A DNA stretch of 64,000 nt from Stereocaulon alpinum (Eukaryota; Ascomycota; Lecanoromycetes; Lecanorales; Stereocaulaceae), in assembly GCA_018257865.1 (NCBI GenBank), contig JAEUBA010000112.1:1-64000 (forward strand). Reading direction: 5' to 3'. Position numbers and translations under genes: made by a program. Positions 1-11,361 of the stretch are shown here, in pieces; position 1 is the stretch's first letter; every line of letters begins with the position of its first letter. The notes beneath the pieces were generated by a model. It searched no databases and had not been told where the DNA came from. It saw only the letters and a list, made by a program, of their open reading frames with translations.

Positions 1-2440
1 GTAACTCGCTAAGTAGGGAAGGGAGAGGAGTATACGCCCTAAAGAGCTACTATAATTCCCAGCTATTAAAGACGGGAACGGGAATAAAGCGATAGACTTT
101 AAAGGGAAGGTAGAGGCCTTAAGAAGGGTCCTCTTCCCGCTCTTACCCCTAATAGACCTAACGGATATTAAGGGGGCTAATTACCTAAAGCCTATTATAA
201 TAGATAGCGAGATTACCGTAAAGGAGGTAAGGGACGTAATCTAGCACCTAGTAGCGGATAAGGCCCTAGGGATTTTAGGAATCCTAAATAGGTTCCTAAG
301 AGTAGTATATACAGAAATAGGGGAGACCTTTTAAAGGGTATTTTAAGCGTACTTAGATTATAGATACTACCTAAAGAAGTTCCGTAAAGCGAATATAGTA
401 ATACTAAAGAAGCTAAAGAAGACTAATTACTCTAAGCCTAAGGCCTATTAACCTATTATACTACTAGATATACTTAGGAAAGTATTAGAGATAGTAATAG
501 CAAAACGACTTAGTAGAATAGCTAAAGTAAATCACCTACTCCTAAAATACTAGATAGGAGGTAGGAAGAGATATTTAGTAGAAATAGCCCTAGAGACTAT
601 TATAGACTTAATTTATATAATATAGAACTAAGGTAAGGATAACGTAGCGAGTTTACTATTACTAGATATAGTAGGAGTATTTAATAATATATCCTATAAA
701 AGGCTGCTCTATAACTTAAGGATAAAAGGAATCCCTAAGGGGATTATCTAGTAGACTATAAGCTTCCTTAAGGATAGAGTAATATTAATAACCCTAGGGG
801 GTAGGACTAGTCTAGTTAAGGCGGTAGAAATAGGGATCCTATAAAGATTACTAATATTACTAATCCTATTCCTCTTCTTTAATACGCTACTAATTAAAGT
901 ATACTTAAAGGTAAAGATCCTAGTATAGGTAGGAGGATTCGTAGATAATATATACCTACTAGTATATAGTAAGATAACGGAAACGAACTATAGGTAGCTA
1001 GAATAGGCCTATAAGCTCTACTAAACGTAGGCGAAAATATATAGGGCGACGTTCGCGCCTTAGAAGTACGAACTAGTATATCTATCGCACGCCCCTAAAA
1101 GGTTTAATATAAAGGAGACGGTATAATTTAGTAATATAGAGGTTAAGCTAAAAGCGAGTATTAGGGTCCTAGGGCTATATATTAATACTAAACTCCGCTA
1201 GGGCCTATATATAGCGTAGGTGAAGGTAAAGGCCGCTACTTAAGCCTAGGCGATTAAGTACCTAGTAGGATTAACTTAAGGAGCTATATTTAAGAAGTAT
1301 AGGAAGGTATATAGTATAGCGGTAAGGCCTATACTTATATTCGCTACTCTAATATAGTATACCCCTACTGGGGGGTAGGGAGCCGTAGAAAAGTACGTTA
1401 AGACACTCGCGATAATATAGAACGACTACCTATAGATAGTACTTAGAGTATATAAGGTAATACTAGTCTAGGTCCTAGAAGCGGAAGTAGTTATTATACC
1501 TATCTAAACCTATCTAAACGCCCTAGTTATAAGATACTAGGCACTAAGGGGAGTATACCCCTTAATAATCGAAGGTAACCGCTTAATCCGTAGGAGACTA
1601 TAGGGAAGGAGAGGAAGGGCGCGCCTAATACGCCTAACCCTATTACTAGAAAAGGAAGAATAGGCCCTATAGGAGCTTAAGGCGAAGGATTAGGATTAAG
1701 CGGTAACAGCGATAAGGAGGAAGGTATATTAGTATAACCTAAAAATAGATATTAAGGAGTATTAAGACGTAGGTGTCCTAGCTAAGAAGATATAAGGCTA
1801 GGTAATAGTAAAGTAGATTAAGTAGTAGGAGGTATATAAGGATACTATCCCTAAGTACTCTTATACACCCGTATAGAATAAACTATTATTTAGAGAAAGG
1901 TATAACTACTACCTAAAGTTTAGGAAGGTAGAAAGCTCGATAGCAGTCTAACTCTAAAGTAGAAAGAATAGGTTTAATTACTTCCTTTATAAGGCAAAAG
2001 TGCTAAGGGTCCGCAGTACCCGCTATAGTTATAGATAGAGGAATTAGGATATAAAGTATATTCTCTTATACTACCTAAAGCTTAGTAATACTTAAAGGGA
2101 GCTTATTAAAGAGGTAGAGACTTATAATATTAGGACTATACTAGCTGAGGTTACTAGTATAAGAGTAGCTATAAGATAGCTAGTTAGGTTAGGATTCCTA
2201 ATATAGTATTAACTTACTAGGGAATAGCTCTCCTAGTCTAAACTCCCTATTAGAGTAGAACCGGTAATAAAAACCCTAAAGATAAAGAAGCCTAAGCGTA
2301 AGTAGAAGCTAAAGGCGGCGGAGCTACTAGAGTATTATAGGGCCTATTAGGGTAATAGAGATTATTATTACTAGTATTATAGAGCCTAGCGGTAAGGTTA
2401 GATAGGTAGAGTAGAATAATAAGTAAGCTAATAAGCGAAA
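1..2440 (+). pseudogene. LINE ORF2 reverse transcriptase remnant
   Basis: This is the coding part of the LINE above. Dozens of TAG and TAA codons sit where CAG, CAA or TGG are expected, which is the C-to-T and G-to-A outcome of RIP on each strand. The second catalytic Asp of the polymerase box is changed to Asn (GAT to AAT), so the enzyme is dead even apart from the stops. Order is polymerase first, then a charged Lys/Gln-rich C-terminal region with a zinc-knuckle relic. The start lies upstream of the window, so ORF1 cannot be judged. Confidence 0.7.
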
Positions 2441-2509
2441 GTTTTTAGCTAGAAGGGGCGACTCTAGAAAGGTTTCTTTCGCGTCTAGAGGGCCTTTAAC
2501 CCCCCTAGA

Positions 2510-2580
2510 TTTCCTAATAATATAAGAGAACACCCTTATTAGTATATATAGATACTAGAATAGGCGTATAAATCAATCAA
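2510..2580 (+). repeat. LINE 3' tail, copy 1 (shared with 12475-12545)
   Basis: About 65 bases beginning near the 'gaacaccct' block and ending in 'gtataaatcaatcaatcaa' match 12,475-12,545 with only a few transition differences. The two copies end separate elements: this one ends the LINE, the other ends the insertion in the Gypsy element. A shared 3' end with different bodies is what is known for non-autonomous elements mobilised by a LINE's reverse transcriptase. Confidence 0.8.
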
Positions 2581-2599
2581 TCAAGTCTTTCTTTTATTT

Positions 2600-3330
2600 C
2601 TTTCCCTTATAAGGCTTCTTAGAGAATTTCGCCTTTATAACTAAAATATTTTCTTTTCTCCTAAACTTAGTAACTAGGGCTAAAGACTTCTATTTTATCT
2701 TCCTTTTATATATCCTATTATTAATAGAGTAGACCTTAGATACTAACTATATAAAGTTTCTAATATTATTAGAATAGGCGAGTTTATCCTTAACCTTATC
2801 CTTTAGTCCTTTTTAATATATAGTAGCTTAAGTATCTTCTAACTAATTAAGTTAATAAGTAATTCCTTAGAACTACGCTATATATTCTATTATAGGTCCC
2901 TTCTACTAAAGATTTATAAGCTTTTATTTTAGCCTTCTCTCTTTAGTATTATCTCTAAAATAGAACCTTAATAGGTTTCTAATATATATTTTATTAGAGA
3001 TAATCTTTAAGGACTTATCCTCTATTATATTAGGGTCCTAAATTAAAAGATATTCTTTAAGCTAGGGTTAAAGTACTACTACTATATTACCTTTAAGGTA
3101 TAATAAGTAAAATATATTCCTAGCCTTTATAATATAGAAGCTTAATATATTAAATACTATATATAAGTTAATTTATTAGAGAAACGTATTTAATCCTCCC
3201 TTTCTACTAAAGAACTTAGTAGGGGTAGATACCTTTATCCCTCTATTACTAATAGTAATCCCTTCCTTAGGAATAGGAGCTAAGTCCCTTTCCTTAAATC
3301 TATTTATTACTTTAGGTATAACGCGCCGTC
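2600..3330 (-). mobile_element. Ty3/Gypsy gag fragment, RIP-degraded
   Basis: The reverse strand reads as a retrotransposon gag (PF03732-type) when stops are ignored. There is a KFFSRKGGLNTFL-like start of the domain near 3200, a following INLYIVF segment, a LKGN segment near 3090, and an EYIAQF-like segment near 2870 (Gln restored from TAG). It lies in the opposite direction to the neighbouring LINE and no matching pol was found beside it, so it looks like a truncated copy. Limits are approximate. Confidence 0.55.
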
Positions 3331-3339
3331 TCTCCCCTA

Positions 3340-3639
3340 AGGTAGAACTAGAAGTACTTATACTATATAGTCTAAAGTATAGTATTTAAAGTATAACGGG
3401 GTAGTTTAACTCCTATAGGTAAATTATATAGTATATTAAGTATAAGTTAGTGCCCGTAATCTTTATAGAAGATTAATAATTAAACGGGCTATATCTCGCT
3501 TATTTAATACTCGATTTATAAAATTTACTAAGTAGATTTAAAAAGTTTTCTATTTATAGTCTAAGCGGGCTTCTAATTCTAAGTAATAGCTATATTAGAC
3601 CTCTATACTAAGTAAAATCTAACCCCTAAGTAACTCCTA
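3340..3639. other. AT-rich RIP-mutated spacer, no family recognised
   Basis: This stretch has the same CpA/TpG-poor composition as its neighbours. I see no readable domain on either strand. It may be the 3' part of the Helitron or the 5' part of the gag-bearing element. Confidence 0.4.
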
Positions 3640-6600
3640 CTAGCTATAACCGTCCTGCGAGTACTAGACCTATAGCAGTACCTGCTTATAGACTAGGTTA
3701 TTTATAAGCTTATACCTAATATACTCGTCCGAATCCGGACTAATTATATACAGGTTCGACTCTATAGTAACGCGCGAGTTATTAATATAGAATTATCTAT
3801 AGGTAAACGCTAGACGGGACCGTAGGTTAAGTCCTATATACTTTATTAACTAGCCCTGCGACTTATTAATAGTTATTGCGAAGGCAGGGCGTATAGGGAA
3901 CTGCTTATAGGTAAATAGGGTAGGGATATACTTATTACTATCCTTAGACTATAAAGGGATCTTATATAAGACTACCTCGCTACTATCGAAACTCCTACTT
4001 ATAATATTACCCTTAAGGACGTGTCTCCCGTATTTTATAAGTAAAATACGAGTCCTATTATAGAGACGGGGTATATTAAGGTTCCTTATTAATATTACTA
4101 GCGTCCCCACCTTTAACCGTAGCTTATATAGTAGTAGTGAGGGCTTATAGAATTTATTCTAGTACTCGTTAGGAAATATCTCGTTTTCCTTAGGGTTTAC
4201 CGCTTAATCGAAACTCTAGTATTTATAGTAGTCGCCCTGTATACGGTTAAGAATATAGTTATTAACTTTCTAGACATCCTTATTTGTAATAGCTAGAATT
4301 ACTCGTTTAGTTAGATAGCGCCGGTCTAGAAGATCTCTGCTAATAGCGGGGTAAATTTTATTAATTAGTATATCTATAGTATTCCCTAGTAGGTGTCTAT
4401 ATTTCTAGGGAGACTTCTTATCCTTAGTAATTAGGTCGACTATATTACCTTTACTATTACTAATATATAGGAGAGCTTCGGTAAATTCTACTATTCGCCG
4501 CCTACCTTCTTTAGTAAGACCTCTATTACTTAGACGTATATTAGTAGTAAGCCGAAGAATAGTTACCTTATCCTAGAACGCCGCCTTCTAGATATAGGTA
4601 TTAATAATAACGCCTACGGTCCCCCCTAGGACTACTAGTAAGGTCTAACGGAAATCGCCGTAAAAGTAAATAACCTTACTACTAAAGTAAGCTCCGTTAT
4701 TACCGTAAATATCCTATAAAGAACGGCTGACGTATTTAACGGCGAAATAACTCTATATAGGTACTTTATCCTAGAAGATAATATAAGCCCGCTTAATTAA
4801 CTCTATAAGATTAGTCCCTTTCTAAATATTATAACTAGACGTACTCTCAGCGTCTAATAGGATCTTAAATCGCGAATAGGTAGTACGTCTACTATCTAAT
4901 AAGGTCGTAGCGATACCTAAAGAGGCTATAGCTAAAGTAATACGCTTCTAAGAACAAAGCTTCTTTAAAATAGTATTTTAGACTATAGTCTTTCTAGTAC
5001 CGCTAGCGCTATTTAAAAAGAATAGTACGCCTATACTAAATTTATTATTATTATTCTTATCTACTATAGCTATAATCTTTTCGGCTGCTAGGCGTTAGTC
5101 GGTATTAAACTTCTACTATTCAACTTCTATATCTTCTAGTATAATATTATAAGATATCTCCTTGCGGAGTAGACGGTTCTAGATTCGCGATTTATATAGA
5201 AGATCGAATGGAATAACGACCGGCGGAAGGTTAAATAGCTTTAGGCTGAGGCTGCTTTTAACGGTAGACTAGTAGTCTAACTAGCCTAAAATCAAATATA
5301 GAGTATATTACTCAGCCTAAAACACTAGGTCTCGTACGCGTTCGTCCTTATAGCCCTAAAGGATATCTATATAGTAGGCGAAATACTTATTTAATATATA
5401 GGTGCAGTCGTCTAATATACTATTTTAATAATTAGAATATATAGGCTAGCTCGGATAGAGAATATAGTTCAACTTATTTAAATATAGTCTAACTCAGATA
5501 TAGAATATAGTCTAACTTAGATAGAAAAATAATTACTATAGTAATAAAAATAGATATATACCTTACTTTAAATTTCTCCTAAAGTACTAAAGGGTCCTTT
5601 AGGTATAGTTCTAATAGAATAGTTATAAAAAGACCTTATAGTACTACCGGTAAGTAAAGAGTCTTTACTTCCTCTAGTATCTTAACGCAGTACTTATCGT
5701 TCTCTACTAATCTAAGTTAAACGTAGGCAACTTTATATGTTAGAAGCTCGCCGTTAATAGTCTATAGATTATCGAATAATATCACCCCCCGATAGTAGGT
5801 GAGAAGGAGTCGGTAATAGTATAAATTACCCTACTTAGGACTAATTATATATATACGTCTAATTACCTCCCCCTTCTTACGAATATACTATATCCGTTTC
5901 CTCTTATCCTATATAAAATGTATAGGAAATTCGTTATATAGGTAATTAAGGGGGTTTATATCTAGAAGGTATAGTTACCCGTTCCTTCTCCTAAATAGCA
6001 GAGGCTGATCGTTCTCTAAGGCTTCCTTTATAAGATAATTTATCTTAAAGAACTCCGTTAACTATATCTTACGTAATAAGTCCTTATTAAGAATAGTCTT
6101 AGTAGTATCCCTATCTAGATCGACGCTAATCTACTACTCCTTAGGTAAATAAATCTGTAGCCGTTTAATATAAGGCTTAATCCCCCCTATACTAAACCTA
6201 AAGATCTTCCAGTAAGCTTCGGAGCTTCCTATCTAATAACTTTTATAGAATTCGGTAACCTTATTAACTAATAGAGGCTCTAGCTGTTACTGCCCTAGCG
6301 GTATAGAGTTCCCCTAAGGTATTATTATTAATTAAGTAATTAAAATATTTGCCTAGTCTAGACCCTTATAGACATACTTAAATAAGTAAAATATAGACTT
6401 AATAGAGGCGCAGATCTTAATATTTAGATAAGTACGGTACTTCTTTAGAAGCTAGGGGTTATAAGGAACGACCTATTAGTTAGTATAGCCCTCTAGGGTA
6501 GGCTCTATATATAGGCGTTAATAATACGGGTATACTCCCTTAGGATTAAACGATAACTTATTATAAATATCCTTAGGGAAGAACTTAGAGTACTAGTTCT

Positions 6601-9150
6601 TCTCTTTATCCCAGTAGATATCGGAGGCTGAGTAATAGTAATAGATTATATAAGTAGTTACTAACTTATAGAGCACTAAGTCCTTCGTCTTATTAGGAAT
6701 AACAGCTTAGACGGCGTTATTAATCTAAGAGACGTATCTAATTTTATCCTCCTTATAAATAATAAGAAGGATATAGGCGTGCGGTAGACCTCGCTTTTAA
6801 AATTTAACTATATAGTAATAACTAATATAGACGCTTAAGATATATCTCTTAAAAAGATCCTTAAGAAGCTCCTAGAGCTTTATATTAAAAACCTATACCT
6901 ATATATTATAGACCTCCGTCGTCGATAAACTAGGTCGAATAGAACGGCGGACGTTAGCCTAATTCGGGTTATATATAAAAGTTATAAAGAAGGTAGGATT
7001 ACCTCGATACCGTACTATTATTAAAGCGTCCTCTATATCTACCTTTATAGCTCTAGGGCTACCGGCTATACTAGATAGTAGAATAGTAACCTTACTGCTG
7101 AGATCGCTAAGCCCTAGATCTAGATCGTCGTATAGTCGATCGATTAAGCCTTTATAGCTAAGTACCCGAATTTTATACTAATACTTAATATACTAATTCA
7201 GGTTATTCTATTTAATAGTAGTGTAAGCGTTAGTAACGAAGTAGCTAAGGAGACGCTTGGAATAGAGTAATTAAGAGAATCTACTATTACGGTACTATTA
7301 TAGTATTAGTAGAAGAATTCTTTAAAATATTAAATCTTATAAGGCCTACCCTATAGGGAAATCTTATTTTAAAAACTTAAAAATACGGAAAATATAATAT
7401 ATACTCTCTAGTAGTCGATTATTTTAGTGCCGTTTTAAGTAATATATTAATAGTTCTATAAAAATTATATTTAGAACGAAATTCTTCTCTATATCTAGCT
7501 TACTTATACTAGCTAATAGATATCTTCCGTAACTATTAACGGCGATATCTATAGCTACTATAATAAAGCGCTATATATCTAGCACTTATAGGGGTATTAC
7601 TAAGATAGTATAGAAGGGGGGCGGCGCTTCTTAAAAAAAAAATAATAGAAGATCGTAATATCCTATATAAAGATATAAAGTACTAGAAAAGATAATCTTA
7701 CTAATATAAGGGCAGACGTTTAAAAGACATAAATTAGGCTTACCTATAGCTAATAGCGATAGATCTAACTCCTAGTAACCTATATAGACCCTCTACAACC
7801 TCTTAGTATAGCTTTATCTCTTTTAGGCTCTTCCTCCTTATCGCTATACTTAGGCCGGTCGGGGTCCTAATATATACTATAGTACTAAATAGTTCCCTAC
7901 CTTATATTTAACCTACAAGCAGCGAGGAGATATCCTTCTAGGAGCCTATTATATCCCCGCAGTAGTAGACTATTATACTAGCTCTATTCCCTATAAGGGA
8001 AAGGTAGAATATACCGTAGGGGTATATAGGATAAGTGCTATTTAGGGACCCTTATAAGGCCCCTACCCTTAACTTTAATACGAATATCTCATACGATACG
8101 TCCCTTCGCGCTGTTAAGAGGAGTAATTATAATATAGGCTACCTTACTAGATATAGGGTAATTATATATACCGCGATTAGCACGCCTAGGGTTATATTAT
8201 ATAATACGGACGTTTATAGTCTATAGAGGGTGTCTTACCTTATTATCTAATAAGCGTTCCCAGCAAGTCTTAAAGCTCTATATATAGGGGTTAATATCTT
8301 AAAGGAGTCGCTAAAGAAGAAGTACTATATCCGTATTAATAGATCTTTCAACCTGCCTAGTATATATTATACGGGTATCTACTTAATCCTAGCTATTATT
8401 AATAAAGTAGTACTAAGTATATCTCTTAGTAACGCCTTCTTTAGGCAAAAGTAGACTAATAGCGTAATATATCCCCCCTTAGATCTTATATATAGTCCGC
8501 CTAACCTAATAATCTATCTTATCTACGCCCTTACTGGTAAAAGAAAGTAGGTTATTATAGTTTAAGGCTCTCTTAATAAACGCAGTACTACGGGTAGTCC
8601 GTTTTATCTTATACTACCCTAGCTAATAAGGGTCTAGGGTACGGTCCTAACTATCTAATATATATTCCACCTTATAAAACAGCTTGTTTAATACGAGAAC
8701 TTAATACTTAGGGTTACCTTCGGGTAGTCGTTTAAGGAATTCGAAGTTAGGGGAGTTAGGTGCCTAGATATTAATTATACTATTCTAATAGCACTGCTAC
8801 CGTTTAGTAGAAAGATACTCACCCTTAAAAGAGAAGGCGTAGTAATAAGGATATTTATTAGTTAGATTAAAGAACTACGGTAATATAACGTACTTTAGGA
8901 GATTAATATATACTTGCGGTAGCTGAGTATATAGATATATATTAGGTAAGGTTCTACTACCCTTATCTATAGTATTACGGCGCTAATACGGTTGACGGCG
9001 ACGCTACTAACGTAGTATATATTCCTCGCTATTCTCTTATACCTATAGGGCGTATCTCTGTTACTAGCGGAGGTTATATCGCAGTTTTAGTAAGGGTACT
9101 TCCTCTTTAGAAGAAGAATCTTAGTACTTAGGTAGACTTAAATCCTCTAG
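3640..9150 (-). mobile_element. RIP-degraded Helitron rolling-circle transposon
   Basis: The reverse strand carries, in the correct 5'-to-3' order, a Helitron N-terminal region (about 9150-8200), the HUH Rep domain (Helitron_like_N, about 7200-6300) and a Pif1-like helicase (about 5250-3650). Rep is marked by FITFIYNPN near 6961-7000 (TFTCNP motif), KRGLPHAY near 6770-6798 (the GLPHAH metal-binding block, last His changed to Tyr) and YLFKYVYKG near 6363-6388 (the double-Tyr region). The helicase is marked by a Walker A relic near 4990-5030 (GTRKT for GTGKT) and the INKSQGQ block near 3860-3890. Stops in every part make it non-autonomous. The termini were not located, so the ends are approximate. 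Confidence 0.8.
3650..9100 (-). pseudogene. Helitron RepHel protein remnant
   Basis: This is the degraded single coding region of the Helitron. In intact elements the Rep domain nicks DNA through its paired tyrosines and the Pif1-type helicase unwinds it during rolling-circle transposition. Here the Walker A Gly before Lys is Arg, the HUH His is Tyr, and TAG/TAA stops occur every few dozen codons. All changes seen are C-to-T or G-to-A. A short open stretch at 8035-8226 on + lies antisense to the N-terminal part and has no independent support. Confidence 0.7.
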
Positions 9151-10969
9151 ATTACGGGGCGGTATAACTACTTAGATAACTAGTTAGATATCTAATTAGG
9201 CAGAGCGAGGCCGTTAATAGGCGATATCTAATTAGGTAGGGCGAGGCTATAGATAGGCGTTCTACTACTGCGGTTAAATAATTAGCCTTCTCTACGTATT
9301 ATAAATTTATACCTGCTAACTTATAGTAGTAATATTAAGGTTCCTAGCGCTCTAAGCGGTCCTAGCGCGTTTCCCCCCACCTTAACCTTATATTCTGCGG
9401 TTAATAGTATTATTTGGGAGGTCTCTAAGTAGTATAGACGAATTCTGCCGCTTTCGATTAACTAGATATATAGATTGCTTAGTAGATATAGGATCGATAT
9501 ATATATATACCTAAGGCTTCGGAGCTTAATTACTTATAATATATACCTCGTTATATATACCACCGGTACTAGTGAAGACGTTTCGAGGTCGTAGGGCTAT
9601 ACTATAGTAAGATAGTAGAGCAGTAGTAAATATAGGAGTTACCTAAGTTTTTTTAAGAAGGGGCGCTAAGTATTAAGCTTAGTAATTACTAGCGAGCGGT
9701 ACCTATAAAATATAGTAATAACGCTTCTTTTACTTATAACTATTACGTAAATAGGCCGATTCTAATAATTCTTAATACGTAAGTAATCTAATAGCTGACT
9801 TTAAAACTTATAAAGTTATCTTAATACTATATAACGTATATAGCGCGAGGTATTACTGCGAAGAAGTTACGAAATAGATTCAACTTTTAGTAGTTAAAGG
9901 CGCTAGGCCGAAAAGCGTACTATTAGGGGGGGAGAAGTATAGGGGTAATCTAATTAGCTGTAAAGGCGGAATTGCTCCGAAAGTCGCGATATTCTGTTAT
10001 TATAAGAAAGACTAGAAGGTAATAGAGATAGATAGTTATTAAAGTATCTTTAGCTAAGACTCCTCTCTATTATATAAGTTAAATATAAAGAGATAAGAAA
10101 ATATTCTACTAAAGGAAAGCCCTTCCTTATATATTCACCTTAATTATACTAAGCGTTAGTATAATCCTAGTAATCTATCCTAATCCTACTTAGATTAACT
10201 ATGATTATAAGTAATCTATAGTAATTATACTATAATTACCTAGGATTATATTATCCTTTCCTTAGGATATCCTTCCTCAAGGATTTAGGGTCCTTTGCAC
10301 GTACCGTGTGCTAAGCACCCGTAACAGTAATCCCTACTAAGGAAGAGGATTAGAATAAGACTAGGTTTCTAGCGCTGAATAGATAGTAGGTATATATTCG
10401 TATAGGCTAAGGCCTTAAAGGTGCCCTATATACCTATACCTAATTCTCTAACCTTATCTTTAGACTACTCCTACTGAATAACGAAGGGATAGCTAGGCTA
10501 CTAACGTTAATAAGAGACTATTAGATATATACCTTTTTAGTCTTTATAAATAATTATAGCGCCTTAGTAATTAACTATAATACTTTATTTAACTTTCTTT
10601 ATACTAAATACTTTCCCTAATACGTCTTCGGCCTAGTCTACTTATTAGGAGCTAAGACTTACCTTTTTACTAATAGTATTAAGATTCTTAGATTCTAAGG
10701 TAGTATAGTAGGCTTAACGCTATTATTAAAGTATAGGGATAAAATTCTAAACTAGCTAGTCCTACGAAATCGTATAGAGCTTAATATATTCCTATAGCTA
10801 ATACCTTTTCTTTAAATCTTTATACCTAGCTAGGTATAGTATATAATAGAAATAAAGAAAGTATACCTTATATAAGTAGTAGATAATATAAAACTAAAGT
10901 AAGCGTACGATAATAAAATAGAGGACTATAACTAAAACTTTATAAAATTAGTAAGGGTAAGTAAGTAAA
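9151..10969. other. RIP-mutated DNA of unknown origin with an imperfect palindrome
   Basis: No family was recognised here. Composition is the same CpA/TpG-depleted type, slightly relaxed near 10,280-10,330, where CA and TG reappear (cacgtaccgtgtgctaagca). An inverted repeat of about 15 bp lies at 10,160-10,174 and 10,235-10,250. The segment sits where the 5' LTR, gag and RT of the following Gypsy element would be expected, but RT motifs were not found, so the 5' half of that element is deleted or unreadable. Confidence 0.4.
10160..10250. repeat. Imperfect inverted repeat in RIP block
   Basis: The arms tataatcctagtaat (10,160-10,174) and attacctaggattata (10,235-10,250) are reverse complements apart from one extra base. 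The DNA between them is itself partly palindromic (gattaact / agtaatct). It could be the end of a foldback element or a TIR of an unrecognised DNA transposon. Confidence 0.55.
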
Positions 10970-11348
10970 AGAAACTAACTATTTAGAGAAAGTAGATCGA
11001 AAAGGATATATTTAATTAGGGGTAAAGTTAGTAGGAGTTATTTACTAAGGTAAAATAAGTAATTAGCTTAAATACTATAGCTAGAATAGACTTAGACTTA
11101 TAGTACTACCTCGCTACTAATACTAGTAATACTACCTTAGGCGGGTATTTATTCTAGCTATATAATACCTTACTAAGGACTAAAGTAATACCTAGGTAGT
11201 AGTTAAATAAACGGATAAATATATTCCTTTCCTATAAGCTATAAGATATAGAGACTAGATATAGTAACTCTAAAAGGGAATACTATACTATTATAAAGTA
11301 CTTAGCGGAGATTCGTTAGCTAGTAATAAGAAGTAAGTATCCGGTTAT

Positions 11349-11361
11349 AATATATATAGAT
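11349..11361 (+). repeat. Target-site duplication, left copy
   Basis: The 13 bases aatatatatagat here are repeated exactly at 12,544-12,556. They flank the 1,182-bp insertion in the Gypsy RNase H. A TSD of this length fits target-primed LINE-type integration rather than cut-and-paste transposition. Confidence 0.9.

Larger units (their letters stand above)
1..2580 (+). mobile_element. RIP-degraded LINE (Tad1-like non-LTR retrotransposon), 5' end outside window
   Basis: The forward frame reads as a LINE reverse transcriptase once the TAG/TAA stops are ignored. Visible parts are a palm motif near 660-700 (GVFNNIS, expected D-A/V-F-D-N form), the GIP and FLKDR segments near 725-780, a FFN-like block near 875, and the catalytic box near 933-953, which reads FVDN instead of FVDD. 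Near 1995-2100 a degenerate zinc-knuckle region of the type found at the C-terminus of fungal LINEs is recognisable (HxLxxCP-like, Cys and His largely mutated). No RNase H domain was seen. The 3' end at about 2510-2580 finishes in AATC repeats rather than poly(A). Family assignment rests on motif order; the clade name is inference. Confidence 0.75.

Noticed and set aside
2327..2533. A 68-codon reverse frame
   Set aside because: It overlaps the LINE 3' end in antisense and is a low-complexity Leu/Ile-rich product of AT-rich DNA.
8035..8226. A 63-codon open frame on + in the RIP block
   Set aside because: It is antisense to the Helitron N-terminal region and has no recognised content; it is a chance opening in RIP DNA.
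10280..10330. 5' LTR end of the Gypsy element (taaca near 10,321-10,325)
   Set aside because: No similarity to the 3' LTR-like segment and no primer-binding site could be seen.
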